Assembly (NCBI GenBank): GCA_032358165.1
Contig: JAALGY010000008.1
Coordinates: 434,001-498,000, forward strand
Direction of reading: 5' to 3'
DNA from: Diplosphaera chodatii
Lineage: Eukaryota; Chlorophyta; Trebouxiophyceae; Prasiolales; Stichococcaceae
DNA: 64,000 nucleotides
Under the pieces are notes generated by a model. That model did no database searches. It saw only the letters and a program-made list of their open reading frames with translations, and was not told the DNA's origin. How positions within the stretch are numbered: position 1 is the first letter of the stretch; the number at the start of each line of letters is the position of its first letter. Made by a program: the position numbers and the translations under genes. Positions 50,081-61,507 of the stretch are shown here, piece after piece.

Positions 50081-51567
50081 CTATGCCGGCTGCCGTGCAG
50101 CAGCTTCGCTCATGCGCCGGCACTGCGACGTCAGCCAGGCTGACCGGTTGCGCACTCCCCGCAGCCGCACCTTTGTGCAGTTGCCCAGCACAGCCAGCGC
50201 AGACTGCTCGGACAGCGCCGCCAGTGCTCTGCAGACAGGTCAAAGATGCATGAGAGCACTGGCGTGCAACGTCTCACTGACTTGTCAGGCGAGCCCCTCA
50301 CATGTGTAGACCACTTGCCCAAGATCGTGACGCATCCGCTTGGAACCTATTGCTGAGCTTACAGCTCGGCACTAGGTGAAACAGCTGCTCCAAAACTGCA
50401 AGCCGCCACTCACCTGAGGCTATGTGAATCAAAGTCGTTTGCTTCAACCACATGGCCACTGACCAGCGACTGCAGTTTAGCGGTCACAGCGGCTGGCATC
50501 TGACCATTCCTCTGCTGCTCCTTGGCTGCCATCTGCATGGGCAATGACACTGCTTTGCAGGTGTGGAACACTGCACTGCTTCCACATTCACTGACAACCC
50601 CACGGCGATGAGTTTGGCAGCAGGCGCGTTGATATTGCACACAAGCTTGCCTTGCGCAGGGTCGCTGCCTCTGCTCTGCCGTTGGAGGTCGCTGCTATCG
50701 CCATAAGCTGATCTGTGTCGCGCTGGGGTGCGCCGAGCAGCAGTGTGCGGCCCTTCACCTGGACCAATGTGCCACCTGCCACACGCACAGCAGACTTGGC
50801 GCCGGCCTGTCGACACCTTCGACCGCACGCAGCGCCAGAGTGCATCAGATCAACGTGCTCTAGAGAATTATGAAGGAGCATGGCAGGGTGCTTGATGCAT
50901 CACGGATCGTGCCACACCTGTGCCATCAGCCAGATCGCGTCCAACGGCATGTACATCGGAGTTCACGGCATTGAGCTGCACCTTGACGAGGCCGTGCGCA
51001 GCAAGCAGCTCGCCTAGTGACGACACGTGGCTCCCCTGTGCGGCGAGACGGGCTTGAGAAGCTGAAGGAGATAGGCGGAGAGACCGTTGTGTGTGCATGA
51101 CAGACAGCTGGCGAGCAGGGTAAGTTGGTTGTAGCCCCGTCTGCACCTGCACGCCAGACTTGCCGATGCGCAGCAGCGGCCGCGGCACAGAGTCCCAGAG
51201 CGTGCGAGTGACGCGCTGCGGCAGCTGCGGCTCCGCTGCAGAGGTCTCTGGCGGCATCACGCCAGCCGAGCCGCCTGAGAATGGCGCAGTGTCCAGCTCT
51301 GCCTCTGCGACCATCAAGCAGACTTGTTGCTGAGCCTACGGACCGTCTGTAGCAAGGGAGCACGCAGCTTGCCTTACGGTGCACCATTTGGATGCAAACA
51401 CTTCAACGTTGCTTGGCGCGCACCAGACGGCCCTGCCAGCAAGACTGCGAAGAGCTGCTGCCGCGCCAGGCGAGTATCGACGGCAAATATACCCCTGGAC
51501 GAGCCAGAGAGCTGACATGCCCGCTGCACGGGAAGGTGCCCCACGAGCGCTCTACTCTGGCCGCCAT
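50081..51567 (-). CDS. CRM-domain RNA-binding protein followed by hnRNP-Q acidic-domain-like module
   Basis: Exons 51567-51424 and 51329-51147 give a basic, Ser-rich, presequence-like start (MAARVERSWGTFPCSGHVSS) and the first half of a CRM/YhbY domain (TLWDSVPRPLLRIGKSGVQ). Exons 51035-50916 and 50806 to about 50630 complete it (ELLAAHGLVKVQLN, GRDLADGTG, VRVAGGTLVQVKGRTLLLG). Exons near 50533-50415 and 50229-50081 encode a second module: PAAVTAKLQSLVSGHVVEAN, DFDSHSLRALAALSEQSALA, VRNRSAWLTSQCRRM. Its pattern matches the N-terminal acidic/NURR domain of hnRNP Q/R. CRM domains bind organelle group II introns or rRNA. The junction between modules is unresolved. It needs a GC donor (AAG then GCAAGC) or a weak acceptor; otherwise the first frame stops at 50588 and the second module is a separate small gene starting near 50540. 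If fused the protein is about 290 residues. Confidence 0.65.
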
Positions 51568-51922
51568 GCCTTCCAAGAGGGTCAGCCGATGGCCTGCACA
51601 CGCAGCCTTTGCCTCCGCCTGACATCTGCAGCAAAGCCTCCATGTTCCTTGATTGGCTTTCACAGTACAATACTTGCCGTAAATGCGAAGAGCGGAATGA
51701 GGCAGTTCGGCTGTCTGACAGCATGATGAAGTGGACTGGGTTCAGGACGCCCTGCACAATCTCAACACACACACTTTCGAGACCTGCAATTTGCGGTAAC
51801 AGACATATTGACTCATACGCCCGCAGCCGCAGGTCTGGTCATTAGACCAAAGTAGTTTGCTGGACCATCTGCGGCCGGCGCTCAGGCACAGCTGCACATA
51901 GTGGTGCACGTCGTGTCCGCAG
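51568..51922. promoter_or_regulatory. 355-nt divergent interval
   Basis: It lies between the starts of the CRM gene (-) and the uL18-like gene (+), with both promoters expected here. No specific element is recognised. Confidence 0.4.
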
Positions 51923-52397
51923 ATGTCTGCCACGGCCACCAAGCTTCATCATCTAAAGCTGTTCTTCTCGAACCAGTACTGCCGCGCACAGATACTGCGC
52001 ACCACTGACAATCACATTGTCGCTGACGCCTGCACCTGGGAACCGGCGTTGAAGAAGGCACTGCGGTCCACAGCCGACAAGGCGCGCGTTGCTGTCACCA
52101 TTGTTTGGAGCACATGTGACTGACGTCCTAGCATGGCATTGTAGCAGCTGTCGTGCATTGCACAGTCATTGGTGAGTTGCTACCGCTGCCACCGTGATGA
52201 CATGCATCTGACGCATGCGTGCAAACGTCGTGTTCATACAGGAGGCAGCAGCCAAGGTCGGCGAGCTCATTGCGGAGCGGGCAGCCAGCAGCAACGTCAC
52301 TGCGGTGCATTGGGCACGCAAGCAGGGGCAACGGTATCACGGCAAGATTGCATCGCTGCTGCAGTCCATGCAGGCGGCCGGGCTGCCGCTACACTGA
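51923..52397 (+). CDS. uL18-family ribosomal protein, probably mitochondrial
   Basis: Two exons, 51923-52087 and 52242-52397, join in phase 0 to give 106 residues. Blocks: KLFFSNQYCRAQILRTTDN (family: 'SN.h.yaQvi'), DACTWEPALKKAL, AAAKVGELIAERAASSNVTA and the end GQRYHGKIASLLQSMQAAGL, the C-terminal 'YHGRv.al..a.reaGl.f' of uL18. uL18 binds 5S rRNA in the large subunit. The short length, divergent sequence and lack of the basic N-terminal tail suggest the mitochondrial ribosome or a uL18-like accessory protein rather than cytosolic L5. The stop ends only 9 nt before the makorin ATG and no TGTAA lies between them. Confidence 0.8.
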
Positions 52398-52406
52398 CAC
52401 ACCGCC

Positions 52407-55019
52407 ATGTCGCGCCACAGCGCACCACCAGTGAGCTCTGGCTGTCTGAATGGTGCAGGGCAAGTCCACTACCCCGCACATGCACAGCAGCATTGTGAAG
52501 GCTGTCCGTCAGCAGCCGTGTGCATCTGGTTTTTCACATCGACTTGCCTGCACGCAGGTGTGCAAGTTCTACGTGCAGGGGCGCTGCCTCGCAGGCGACC
52601 GCTGCCGCTATGCCCACCCCGCAGCAGCAATGTCACGGGTGGAGCTGAACCAGGTTGGCGGCAGGAACGCCGGTCAGCAGGTACCAGCAGTGCGCCTGCC
52701 CTGACGACTGCTGATCCTGCATAGTTCCTGGTAGGAGCTCTGTAGAAGTTTTGCGTTGAAGCAATTGGGCAGTTTCTGAGGCCATGTCAACATGTTGACT
52801 ACGGCTCTGCAGGTTGGTGGCCGTCGGCTGCTAGTACCGCCGCCACCGCCGGCCGCTTCAGGGCAGCACGATGGCTCCGCTACCAGCAGCAACAGCTCCG
52901 CCAAGCAGCAACTGGGAGATGCAGCTTCGGGCAGTGCCAGAGAGACTGGCACTCGGCAACACGCCGCGGCAGCCATGCCCCCGCAGCGGCAAGCGTGGGG
53001 TGGCAACTCTGCAGCAGCACTGGCAGGCCAGCAAGGCCCGCGGCAGCCACCGAAGCAGACCCTGGCGTACGATGCAGCCGACTTTGTGCCTGGGCCATCA
53101 GGAGGGAAAGCTGACAGTTCCCAGTGGCAGGGTGAAGCCTATACAGAGGAGTACCAACAAGACTGGCCGCAGTATGGCAGCTATGCAGACGAGCAGGGGC
53201 ATAGCAACCAGTCAGAGCAGGAGTGGTACCAGCCAGAGGACGGAGGGCACTATGGCCAGGGTGGCGAGTGGGTTCAGCAGGCTGAGCCGGGCCAGTGGCA
53301 GGGTGAGGGCAGCCCTGGCACAGACGAAGAGGAGGCCCTGCAGCAGCAGTTGAGCGGCCTGCATGTGGACGAGCCGCCGTCTGGCGAAGAGGGCGGCGAG
53401 TGGCTGCTGATGTGCGAGGTGCGGATGGTTGCAGCGCCTGGCCTTGGCCACCAGCATGTCATGCCAGAGGCAGCACTCATGTGCTGCCAGCAGTGAGATT
53501 CACGTGCTGTCAGCAGTTATTGTGCTGCACAGCCTATACAGGATGTGCCTGCATATGTAAATGTGTCCTGTGTGCAGCTGAATGCCTGATGCTGTTGCTG
53601 GCGGCGCTGTTTGCAGATATGCGGCAAGTTTGTGCTGGATGCCGAGGACGACGAGCAGTGTGCGGAGCACCTGCGGCAGTGCTCCGCGCGCCACGAGCGC
53701 GTCGCGGCGCGCCACGCCTCCGCCAACATCGAGGTGCGAGGACCTGCAGCTTCGTCTCGTGATTTTCAGATGCTGGTCTGTGCATTCTAGACGTTTTGTG
53801 CAGGGTGCCAAACGCGCCGGTACCGTGGGCAACATGATGCCCTGGCTGCATGCCCTGGGGGGATACTCCTGACCGTCGTGCGAGCAGCGAAGCCCTGGCT
53901 CTGCAGTGTGGCATCTGCCTGGAGCTGGTGATGGGCCAGCAGCCGCCGAGCGCACGGAAGTTCGGACTGCTGGCGTGCGAGCACGCCTTCTGCCTGCGCT
54001 GCATCCGCTCCTGGCGTGGCACCGGCGACAGCGATGCCACCACCGAGACAGTGAGCCTATAAGACACCGCTATGCCGTGCAGCGCACAACCTGGACCTCG
54101 TGCAGGCCTTTGTTTAGTAGTATACACACTGGGTGTGCTGCTGCTCTTGCGGCGATGGCAGGGCCGCAGCGATTATGTATGTCACGAGCTACTGAGATGG
54201 CACTGCATGTCCAACAGTCTCTGCAGATTTGACGAGCATGGTGTGGTCAGAGTTAGTGCAGAGATGTGCAGTGCAGCACCCGCCTGCTGTGTTCTGCTGC
54301 TGGTGCAGTTGCCGGACATCGACAGTATTCGTGGCAGGCAGGTCTTGAGGGTTCGGCTGCCCAGGATAAGCCCGTCCAACTTACAGGCTAAACTGCACGC
54401 TCTGCCTGCAGGCGCGCACCTGCCCGTTGTGCCGTGCCCGCAGCCACTTTGTGACGCCGTCGGCCGTGTGGCCCACCTCGCAGCAGCAGAAGGACGACAT
54501 CGTCAACGGCTACAAGAACCACCTGGCCTCGATCGACTGCCGCAACTTCAACTTTGGTGCATGAGAGTGAAGCATGCACAATCTGTATTTCAAGGGACGT
54601 GAGCGGCTGAGCCAAGTGTCCATGGTGTCGACACACAGGGGTGCTACGGCGTGGTATGCTGTGCACTACCCAAACCTTGCCGCTGCTGTGTATCGCAGGC
54701 AAGGGTAGCTGCCCGTTCAGCACTTCCTGCTTCTACCGGCATGCGTACCCTGACGGAACCCTGTGGCAGCCGTCGCTGCGCAAGGTGACTGCTGCTCTGG
54801 TTCACGCCCGCATGCTTGCAGCAATATAACCATACTTCACGGTCCAATGTGGTCTTGATTGCCTGAGCATGCTGACAACAGCTTGCGCCATTGATCTGCG
54901 CCTGTGGAGACGCTTCTCGCTGATACCTGCAGGTGGGGGATGCTGAGGGCGGGGTGCGGGTGGTGGCGCCCGTGCGCTTGTCGTCCTTCCTGCAGACCTC
55001 GCCAGCGTTTCAGCGATGA
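52407..55019 (+). CDS. Makorin-type RING/CCCH E3 ubiquitin ligase
   Basis: The domain order is that of makorins. From the ATG at 52407, MSRHSAPP splices (donor GTGAGC, acceptor GCACGCAG) to a CCCH finger, VCKFYVQGRCLAGDRCRYAH. A long Gln/Ser/Gly/acidic linker follows (about 52810-53420; EEEALQQQLSGLHVDEPPSG). Next is the makorin Cys-His block, ICGKFVLDAEDDEQCAEHL then RQCSARHERV (about 53616-53732). The RING is CGICLELVMGQQ ... LLACEHAFCLRCIRSWRG (about 53908-54050) and CPLCRARSHFVTPSAVW. Last comes a second CCCH, GKGSCPFSTSCFYRHAYPDG (about 54700-54760). It ends at 55019. The protein attaches ubiquitin to targets and binds RNA. An alternative ATG at 52450 reads unspliced into the first CCCH finger. 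A TGTAA at 55091 follows the stop. Confidence 0.93.
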
Positions 55020-55090
55020 TGTACATCGAGCTTGGTTGCGGACGTGGGAAGTGTTGATCGCATAGCAGCGGCAGCCACATATGTTGAGGC

Positions 55091-55095
55091 TGTAA
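55091..55095 (+). terminator. TGTAA polyadenylation signal of makorin gene
   Basis: TGTAA lies 72 nt after the makorin stop. Confidence 0.5.
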
Positions 55096-55608
55096 TTCTG
55101 GGGCATGCAGAGGTCGTTGTCCGAGCAATGTTGGGCACAAGGCAAGGACATTCTCTCAGTAAGCTATATGCCAGCAACGTTCAGACCGCACCAGCAAACC
55201 AGTGCAAGTACAACAGAGCACAGCCCGCAGCAACAAGCTGTCATCATGTGCATCATCCTGCAGCACGTATACCCATGCGACCCTAAATGCAAATGGAGGA
55301 TATATATCCCCTGTTGATATCAATTGACCAATGAAACCCAAACTCTGGTGCACAATGACAGAGTACAGTTTGATGTTTCCAGCTGACCCACTTCCAGCAT
55401 GAGTGTGATCACAGTTCCGCTGTGCCACAGCTGCAGGGCGCAGCCCTTGCTCGATGAGCCAGAAGCGGCTGCGCCGCTGCCAACAAGCCCTGCTGGTATA
55501 CCACATGCCTCACATCTGGACCTTTGGGTTGCTGCGCCGCCGCAGCGAGTCATCTTCTGGCCTGGAGGGCAGCACATGTACATCTGAGCCGACTGCACAG
55601 CCAGAGCA

Positions 55609-55613
55609 TTACA
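55609..55613 (-). terminator. TGTAA polyadenylation signal of AZG-like gene
   Basis: TTACA on the + strand reads TGTAA on the minus strand, 30 nt after the permease stop. Confidence 0.45.
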
Positions 55614-55642
55614 GTGTCATACATGCTGAAATACATGTGTAC

Positions 55643-58600
55643 TCACATGGGGGGCGTGATGTCGGTGTCGGACGACGAATACTCGGACGGGCCCCCCTCC
55701 ACATCCTTGGCTACAGGCACCACGTTGTGCGTGTTGGAGTCGTACACCGTCGGCTGCGCAACGGTGCCGTTGACCGAAGCGTTCTTGGCATAGACATTTC
55801 GGCCGAGCTTGTCCTGCGGACAGTGGCACAATCAGACTTATCGTCTATGATGAAGCGTGAGGGAGGCACTGAGGCAGCACCCTAGATCTTGGCGGCCTGC
55901 AGGTCTGGCTTAAGCATTGCAGTTCACTGGTGCTGCACGTCCTTTACTCCACTCATTTTTTTTCCTGCTCATTTGCCGACTACTGTCGCACTGCGTTCGC
56001 ACAACCAATGCTGACAGTGATTGGCATGGTGGTCGGTGCAACAAGGGAATAGCGGGACGAACACTTGCCTCCTGATCGAGCAGGATCTCCGAGGGGCCGA
56101 CGAAGGGCACGCCCTTCTTGGTGAGCCAGTCGAAGGCCCAGCCGATGCCATTCAGCAGGATGTACGTCACAATGCCGCCAATGAAGCCTGCGGAAGTGCA
56201 TCGAGACACTGCTGAGTTTGCTGCTCTTCCCGGCTGTCATGTCACATGAGCAGGCTGCAGGGCACACAGGCTGTCAGCCACCCCGACGACTTCCTGGGGG
56301 CCACGGTGACAGCTTGCAGGAAAGACACATTCGGTACCCACCGTAAGCAATGGAGTAGGTGAGGGGCATCAGGGCAATGGTCACGAATGCAGGCACCGCC
56401 TGAGATACCAGGTCCCAGCGGATCTGCAACAAGAATGCACAGCAGCATCGCTCAGCTGGTGTATCAGATGTGGTCTGCATACTGCTGCCGGGGCCCGTGC
56501 TGGATCTGGGAGATATACCCATGATCAGCACCGCAAGGAGGCAATCCGCAGTGTATCACTGCCGTTCAGACGTCCCGCAAAACCTGCCAACATAGCGCAA
56601 CTTTCCTGGTATGCATATCAAGGCCTAGATAGTTTTAAGAGTGAACTCACCTTCACGATGTTGCCGACCATCATTGCTCCCACTGTGATGAGCGCCGGGC
56701 CGACGGCATATGGCGGGATGGACGCCAGAATTGGGGTGAAAAACAGTGAAACGAAGAACAGGAAAGAAGTGACGATAGCCGTCACACCGCTGCGACCGCC
56801 TGCAAGTACATTGCTCAAGCGTCAGCCTACCTGTTGGTATCTTACATGCACCACATGAGCTGCTGCATGTGGTTGACTGCACACATGCGGGCGCATGGAA
56901 GTCGTGCTCATCATCAACCCCAGCAAGCACTTGGAGCGCTCACCCTCGCGGATGCCGGAGGCAGACTCCACAAACACCGTGCAGGGAGAGGACCCCAGCA
57001 GCGATGACACCACAATGGCTGCGCCATCAGAGCTGCAGTGACGACCAGCTCAAAGTTTCAGCAAAAAGGAATCCATTCTATGGGTTCACAAGACCTGTCA
57101 GCTGCGGGTGTTAAGAGGGCGAGTCCTGGTTACATTAAGGCAATGTCACACTATGCTTAGGCTGTCAACAACTTGGCTGCACCTGAAGGCAAACATGGAG
57201 CGCGGCCATGTCTTGTTGGGCTTGATGAAGCCGGGGACATACGAGTTCACGAAGTTGGCCTGCGCAGCAGCAGGCACTCATGAAAGGCAGTCAATGGGTG
57301 GGGTGAGTCGGGCAGCGTGTGGTTGGATGCCGTGTGAACCACTTCCACTGCATATCAAGCACAGCACAGCGATGAGCCAGGTGGCTCACCATGGAGAACA
57401 GGGTACCAGTGGCATCCAAGAAATCAACATACAGGAAGGTGATCAGCGCCTGCAGCACAAAACAGCCAACATCTGCCGCACTGCATAGGCTGCCTATGGC
57501 ATTCAGAGGGCATCAGCATGCTTGCTCGTGAGTGTGACAGCAGAAACTGTGGCAAACTGGCTGGCCTGGTGCACACAGGCGCAGGCAATTGGCACGCACC
57601 AGCCAGGCCTGCCCGTCTGCCAGGCCGCCAAAGTCCAGCTTGCCGGCAGTGAAGGAGGCGTTGGGGGCCGCCACCACCTGAAGCAGGGCGGCAGAGTCTC
57701 ATGCAATGTGCGCCTGAGCTTCCCAACAGCAACCGCATCCGCATTGCATGGCACTGCAGACGGCGCTCTACAGCTGTGTCAGGCAGTTGCGCAGGTGACG
57801 CAAGCTGGCTTCCAGGTGGTCAGTCACAGCCGTTTGAGAGGGCACAACCGATCTCACCTTCTTGAAGTAGGACATGCGGTCTGCGCCGCCAGTGATTGGC
57901 GCGTCGGCACCAAGGTACGAAGCAGCGTGGTTTGGGATCCAGGAGATGAAGGTCACCTGCAGCGGATGTTGTGCCAGCTGACGTCAGCCACCTGGACGAT
58001 CCTTGGAGTATGTTGACAGAACGCCAGGTGTAGTTGCTGCAGAGCAGCCGGCACGCTGGGACAGCACACAGTGTGGCTCACCCACAGGATGCCGACCAGC
58101 ATGGCGCCCCTCACACGCTGGCGCATGCACAGCGCAATCAGCAGGAAGCCTGCAGCCGACGCACCAACGAGACTTCAGCTTGTGCGACTTGTAAGGGGAG
58201 CAGATGACAAAGCTGCAAGTATTGCAGTTGCAAAGGCGGTGTGACTTTGCTGGATATGCTGCATGACTGAAAGGGCTCACCGCTCAGGCCCAGCCAAAGT
58301 GTTGCAGACTCCATACGATTGCGCACTGCATGGGTACAGATGTGGACATGTCATACGTATACTGGGCAGCAGTGCAAACCCCTGCATTGACAACAGACGG
58401 TCAATGGGTATGGCAGACTACAAGGTGGCGGGTGGCCCGGCAGCGTGCAAGGCACTCACGGCAGACTTGGTTGGAGGAGGGGCTGCCGAGGTTGGGGATT
58501 GTTGCGCCCGTAGCTGCAGCCGCGGTGGCATTGCACACCTGCAGCGATGCACTCCCCAGCCTTTGGTCACAGACATGTTGCAGACCCTCTCGCACAGTCG

Positions 58601-60379
58601 TCGCATGCATGCCGAGACCAATATATATAGAGGGGAAGGCTGCGAGGGCTGAAGCGGCCCACGTTGGCTGCAGCGTCGGCTGTGAGGGTGTACTGGGGCG
58701 CCCGGTCCTCGAAGGGGCAGCCGCCCAGCGTCACGAGCGTCGCGCTCTCGTACGTGACGACGCCCAGGCCCTCGGACGACTGCAGCCCGATGAACGCCAG
58801 GAACAGGCCAATGCCGGCGGACGTCGCCAGCATGATGGACCTGATCAGTTGCCAGCATGCGGCTCACTCCATCATGCTCTACACCCTCTTCAAGGATTGA
58901 CGACAACAGTGCGGCGGTCGCAGCCAAGCTGGGCCACTTGCTGCGGGGGTTTATGGCCAGTGTGATGGCCGGGTGGTATCAGGACAATTAAAGTGAGGTG
59001 CGCACCTGGGCACCAGCTGGATGAGCTTGCCGCGGGCGCCAGTCACCGCCAGCAGGATGAAGATCCAGCCTGTCACAGTACAGCAGAGCCTGACTGTTGA
59101 CTGCAGCACGTGAAGCAGTGCGTCGTACACAGCGGCACGTTTGGTTGATTGAGTGCAAGGTGGCACTGGGCACAGTTTGCAAAGCTGCATTCACCGACTC
59201 ACCCTCCACAAAGATGGCTGCCAGCGCGGTCTTGTATGACACGCTCCCAGAGCCGTGGAAGCCCACCACGTTATACTGCAGGGCAGGTTCACAGCCATGA
59301 AGCAGTTGCCAGCCAATGTGTTCAGGCCTGCTCTGTTCAACCTGCGGTCAACTATCCATCCGCACGCTCGCAGCTCGCTTGACCCTGAGCAGCGGGTTGC
59401 GGAATGGCAGTGTGACACAAGAGAATTTGCAGCAGCAGCGTGCCCACCGCGAAGTAGGCGTTCAGGCCCATGCCGGGCGCGATGCCCAGCGGCATGTTGC
59501 CGGCGGCACCCATCAGGAAGGTGCCGATGCAGGACGACGCGGCGGTAGCCGTGATCAGCGAGCGCTTGGTGCGGTCCAGGCAGTCGTTGTAGCCTGCGGT
59601 GACACGCGATTGCACTCGTCTCAGGTGCCCACTCCATGTCACACTTTGAAGCGTCCTGACTGGATATATATATGGGCTGATCGTTGTACATGCACGACAT
59701 GCACCTGTGTTTGTGGGGTCGAACTTGCAGCCGGGGTCGCCCCTGCTGGGGCCGCTGCAGTCGTCCGCCGTGCACGGGCCGCCGCTGTCCGTCAGAATCT
59801 GTGCGTTGACCGCCAGGATGTAGGCCACTGCGGCCGCAAGGTAGGATGTTGAAGAGCTTGGCACTCCCATGCATCCATATTGCAACCAAGCTGAACGTTG
59901 TCAGACAGTGTCATCTACATGTGAATGGACCGCCATGCATGCGCTCACTTGTCAGGAACGTCACAATTCCGGCGCGCAGCTCAGTGGTGAGGCATGTGTT
60001 CCGCTCGCCCATGCAGAAGAAGCGGCCGACCTGCACACACGTCCTTTCCACATCAAGAGCGGATTCAACTCGGATGATCCGCTATCGCTGGCGCCAAGAC
60101 CGGCATTGCTGCGGATGACGGCCCCTCATGACTCAGCATGGGCTGCATGCGTGCAGCGGCGGCCCGGTGTGGCAAATGCAACTGGACCGCTTTGATGAGA
60201 AGGCTGATACATGCATGTAACACTGCGCATCATGTAGAATGCCATCCACATGACAGCCAGCCCAGGCGCGGTGCCACTGCGGTTTCGCAGCTGCTCCTGT
60301 CAGACAGCTACAGACTCCGAGTGGTGCCGAATACCTTGCTTGAGTTGACCCATTCGTTCATCCGGCCGATTGCCGCCAT
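55643..60379 (-). CDS. AZG-type purine permease (NCS2 family), copy 1
   Basis: Exon 1 (60379-60335, 15 codons, [15 protein letters not shown]) splices to [20 protein letters not shown] (about 60034-59948), then [123 protein letters not shown], a stretch near 57660-57600 ([20 protein letters not shown]), [38 protein letters not shown], the 56800-56660 exon ([19 protein letters not shown]), [12 protein letters not shown] and a cytosolic tail ending TDITPPM. This is the order of plant AZG1/AZG2 adenine-guanine transporters: many membrane helices, with the family's FVES and DFLDATGT segments. It should import purines (in AZG1, also cytokinin) by proton symport at the plasma membrane. The [12 protein letters not shown] stretch is a cysteine-containing external loop. 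Confidence 0.93.
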
Positions 60380-61507
60380 GTTGCCGCCGTCGGGGGCGCC
60401 AATCGACCGCCCAACCCGTGCAGCTGCCTCAGAACTGCATCACCGTGCACATCGGAGGTTCAGCAACGTAGCCGGGTGCTCAGGTGTGCGGCCACGATGA
60501 TGATACTGGCTCTGATACCAATCACATGCACGGCTCATGCAGGTGGCGATCGCGTATACAGCATCCTCAGGTGGCCCAGATATCGGGTGTCACGGGGATG
60601 TCATGTGTCACCCCCGTGTGCCAGGCAATCTCCGCACCTTGACCTGGGCAAACGACCAGCCTTGTGGATAGTTTGTCCCTTTGACACTCGAGCAATCAGT
60701 GCAGATGAACGTTCAGTGGTTGCTGGCCTAATCGTCGGCCGGCGGCATGCTTGTCAGCTTCCCTCGCAACAACAGTCTTAACGCACCTGACTGACAGCAT
60801 GTTACTAATCACTGATCTAAACCCTGGCGATCTCCTGCCACGTGCGCCCTGCGTTCCAAGTCCAGCAGCCTCAGCTCGGCTTGCAGTTCACTCCCTACCC
60901 TGCCCCCGGCGTTAAGGGTGTCAATCAGCGGCCAGCTGCTGCATAATAGCTGGCACAGCCCCCAAGTCCATCCCCACAGGTGAGGCTCCTCTGGAACTCG
61001 AGGCGTTCCACACACTGTATGTGGGTTGCGCGTTCCTTGTGTACAGCGGGCGACGCTATGCATGCGCTCGATCTATGATTATGATCGTGCGTGAGAGTGT
61101 CTGACATGCTGCGGACGGGCGCACGTTGTGGCTCGCATGCTTGTCGACATGTTTGGCCAGCACACCGGTCCGTCAGGGTCGCTACCGCGCCCTCTTTGTT
61201 CTAGCACTTTGCTCTAGCGTTGACTTGTGGAACACATGAGACGATGAAGGGGGTGAGGCGCGGCATCGCGCAAGATTCATGCCGGACCATAACTATCTGC
61301 GGTTTTGACAGCGCAACCCAAAACTGGCATGCCCAAGTAGCGGCTGGCGACGCGCTGCGCGCGATCGGCCTGCACACAAGCAATCAGAACATACATACGC
61401 ATCAAGCTGAGGCCCTGCACATGTGTTCCTGCAGCTCCAGCGGCGCGGCGAAGCGCCCAGGGTCTTCCACACCTCCAGTACGAGACACCCCCGCCTGCCG
61501 GCTCACC
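60380..61507. promoter_or_regulatory. 1.13-kb divergent interval between two AZG-like permeases
   Basis: The start codons of the two permeases face away from each other. The interval must hold both promoters. I see no TATA box or known nitrogen-response element that I can name with confidence, and no gene. Confidence 0.5.

Larger units (their letters stand above)
55020..55642. other. Convergent intergenic interval
   Basis: It holds the makorin 3' UTR with TGTAA at 55091 and the purine permease 3' UTR with TGTAA on the minus strand at 55609-55613. No gene is seen. Confidence 0.5.

Noticed and set aside
58615..59670. ATATATA runs near 58620 and 59665 as TATA boxes
   Set aside because: They lie inside introns of the minus-strand permease, far from any start codon.
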